6,533 bases of DNA from Sphingomonadales bacterium (lineage in GTDB: Bacteria; Pseudomonadota; Alphaproteobacteria; Sphingomonadales; Sphingomonadaceae). Positions 5,610 to 6,533 of this stretch are shown here, in pieces. The notes under the pieces were generated by a model. That model was given only the letters and a program-made list of their open reading frames with translations, was not told the origin of the DNA and did no database searches. The DNA lies in contig JAGWUU010000181.1 in the NCBI GenBank assembly GCA_028868335.1, positions 1-6,533 of the forward strand, given 5' to 3'. Position 1 is the first letter of the stretch, and each line of letters opens with the position of its first letter. A program made the translations under genes and the position numbers.

Positions 5610-6533
5610 ATGTCCGACCTTGAAAAATTCCGCCAGGAAGCGCGCGCCTGGCTTGAAGCAAACTGCCCGCCCGAAATGCGCGAACCCGCCCGTGACGAGG
5701 ATGACATCTGCTGGGGCGGACGCAATTTCGAGTTCAAAAGCGATGCGCAGAAAACCTGGCTCGAACGCTGCGCGGCCAAGGGCTATACCGTGCCGGACTG
5801 GCCCAAGCCCTATGGCGGCGCGGGCCTGAGCGCGGCCGAGGCCAAGGTCTGGCGTGAGGAAATGGCCCGCATCAATGCCCGCCCGCCGCTTTCATCGTTC
5901 GGCATCTGGATGCTCGGCCCGGCGCTGCTCAAGTTCGGGACCGAGGAACAGAAGGTCCACTATCTCGGCCAGATCGCGCGTGGCGAGATCCGCTGGTGCC
6001 AGGGCTATTCCGAGCCAGGCTCGGGATCGGATCTGGTCAGCTTGCAGACCTTCGGGGACGACAAGGGCGACCACTGGGTTGTCAACGGCTCGAAGATCTG
6101 GACCTCGTACGCCAACAAGGCCGACTGGATCTTCTGCCTCGTCCGTACGGACAAGGCCAACAAGTATCAGGGCATCTCGTTCCTGCTGTTCGACATGACC
6201 AGCCCCGGCGTATCGACCAAGCCGATCCTGCTGATCAGCGGCAATTCGCCATTCTGCGAAACTTTCTTCGATAACGTCTCGGTCCCCAAGGACCAGATCG
6301 TCGGCGAGCTGAACCGCGGCTGGGACGTGGCCAAGTACCTGCTCGGCCATGAGCGCGAGATGATCTCGGCCACCGGCGGGGGCGATCGCGCAGGATCGCT
6401 GGGCGCCTCGCTCAGCCGTGCGGCCGGGCTCGAGGATCCGGTTCTGCGTGCCGACCTGGCGCTGTTCGATGTCGATGCCCTGGCCTTCACCGCGATGAGC
6501 GAGAAGTTCATGGACGAGGTCAAGGTCGGCCGC
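5610..6533 (+). CDS. Acyl-CoA dehydrogenase family protein, 3' end missing
   Basis: These are the first 308 codons of a second FAD-dependent acyl-CoA dehydrogenase, divergent from the operon; about 90 or more C-terminal residues are missing, including the catalytic base and the last FAD loop. The N-terminal helical domain runs to about residue 125, with DWPKPYGGAGLS (63-74) typical of the family. The central flavin motif is WCQGYSEPGSGSDLVSLQ (129-146), followed by VNGSKIWTSYANKADWI (158-174), which places W164 and the T/S near the flavin. The sequence differs clearly from the minus-strand enzyme and is more like the acyl-CoA dehydrogenases found in steroid, cyclic-acid and dicarboxylate breakdown clusters, some of which work as heteromers of two different subunits. 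That likeness is recalled, not searched. The ATG at 5610 has a strong AGAGAGGAG ribosome-binding site at 5591-5599. It could catalyse alpha,beta-desaturation of a CoA thioester from the same pathway. Confidence 0.92.
   Translation, partial: MSDLEKFRQEARAWLEANCPPEMREPARDEDDICWGGRNFEFKSDAQKTWLERCAAKGYTVPDWPKPYGGAGLSAAEAKVWREEMARINARPPLSSFGIWMLGPALLKFGTEEQKVHYLGQIARGEIRWCQGYSEPGSGSDLVSLQTFGDDKGDHWVVNGSKIWTSYANKADWIFCLVRTDKANKYQGISFLLFDMTSPGVSTKPILLISGNSPFCETFFDNVSVPKDQIVGELNRGWDVAKYLLGHEREMISATGGGDRAGSLGASLSRAAGLEDPVLRADLALFDVDALAFTAMSEKFMDEVKVGR

Overview
The window looks like chromosomal DNA from a GC-rich alphaproteobacterium, most likely a sphingomonad such as Novosphingobium or a relative. 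The grounds are the strong G/C bias at third codon positions, the protein families present, and an intergenic palindromic repeat with the 'GTCATCCCCGCGAACGCG' flavour common in those genomes. The genus is inferred; no 16S or other marker is present.

Layout. Five genes lie on the minus strand as one probable operon, read from right to left. They are a short-chain dehydrogenase/reductase (5435-4581), a GPH-family cation symporter of the major facilitator superfamily (4584-3148, overlapping the SDR stop by 4 bases), an ACAD10/11-type acyl-CoA dehydrogenase (3061-1778), a zinc-dependent alcohol dehydrogenase (1665-574), and a phosphotransferase of the ACAD10/11 N-terminal (aminoglycoside phosphotransferase-like) family. 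The phosphotransferase starts at 563 and runs off the left edge. A 90-bp multi-hairpin repeat (1681-1770) sits between the acyl-CoA dehydrogenase and the alcohol dehydrogenase. From 5436 to 5609 is a divergent control region with a perfect 7-bp inverted repeat. A second acyl-CoA dehydrogenase, of a different subfamily, starts at 5610 on the plus strand and runs off the right edge.

How the genes may work together. In animals the phosphotransferase and acyl-CoA dehydrogenase domains are fused in ACAD10 and ACAD11. In Pseudomonas putida similar separate proteins (LvaA, LvaC) act with an SDR (LvaD) in levulinate catabolism: a 4-keto-acyl-CoA is reduced to 4-hydroxyacyl-CoA, phosphorylated, and the phosphate is eliminated so that beta-oxidation can proceed. 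The window holds the same trio of families plus an alcohol dehydrogenase, a symporter and another acyl-CoA dehydrogenase. The best inference is a catabolic cluster for an imported hydroxylated or keto acid, or an alicyclic/steroid-like compound, handled as CoA thioesters. The substrate cannot be read from the sequence, and no CoA ligase, LvaB-like small protein or regulator gene is visible here.
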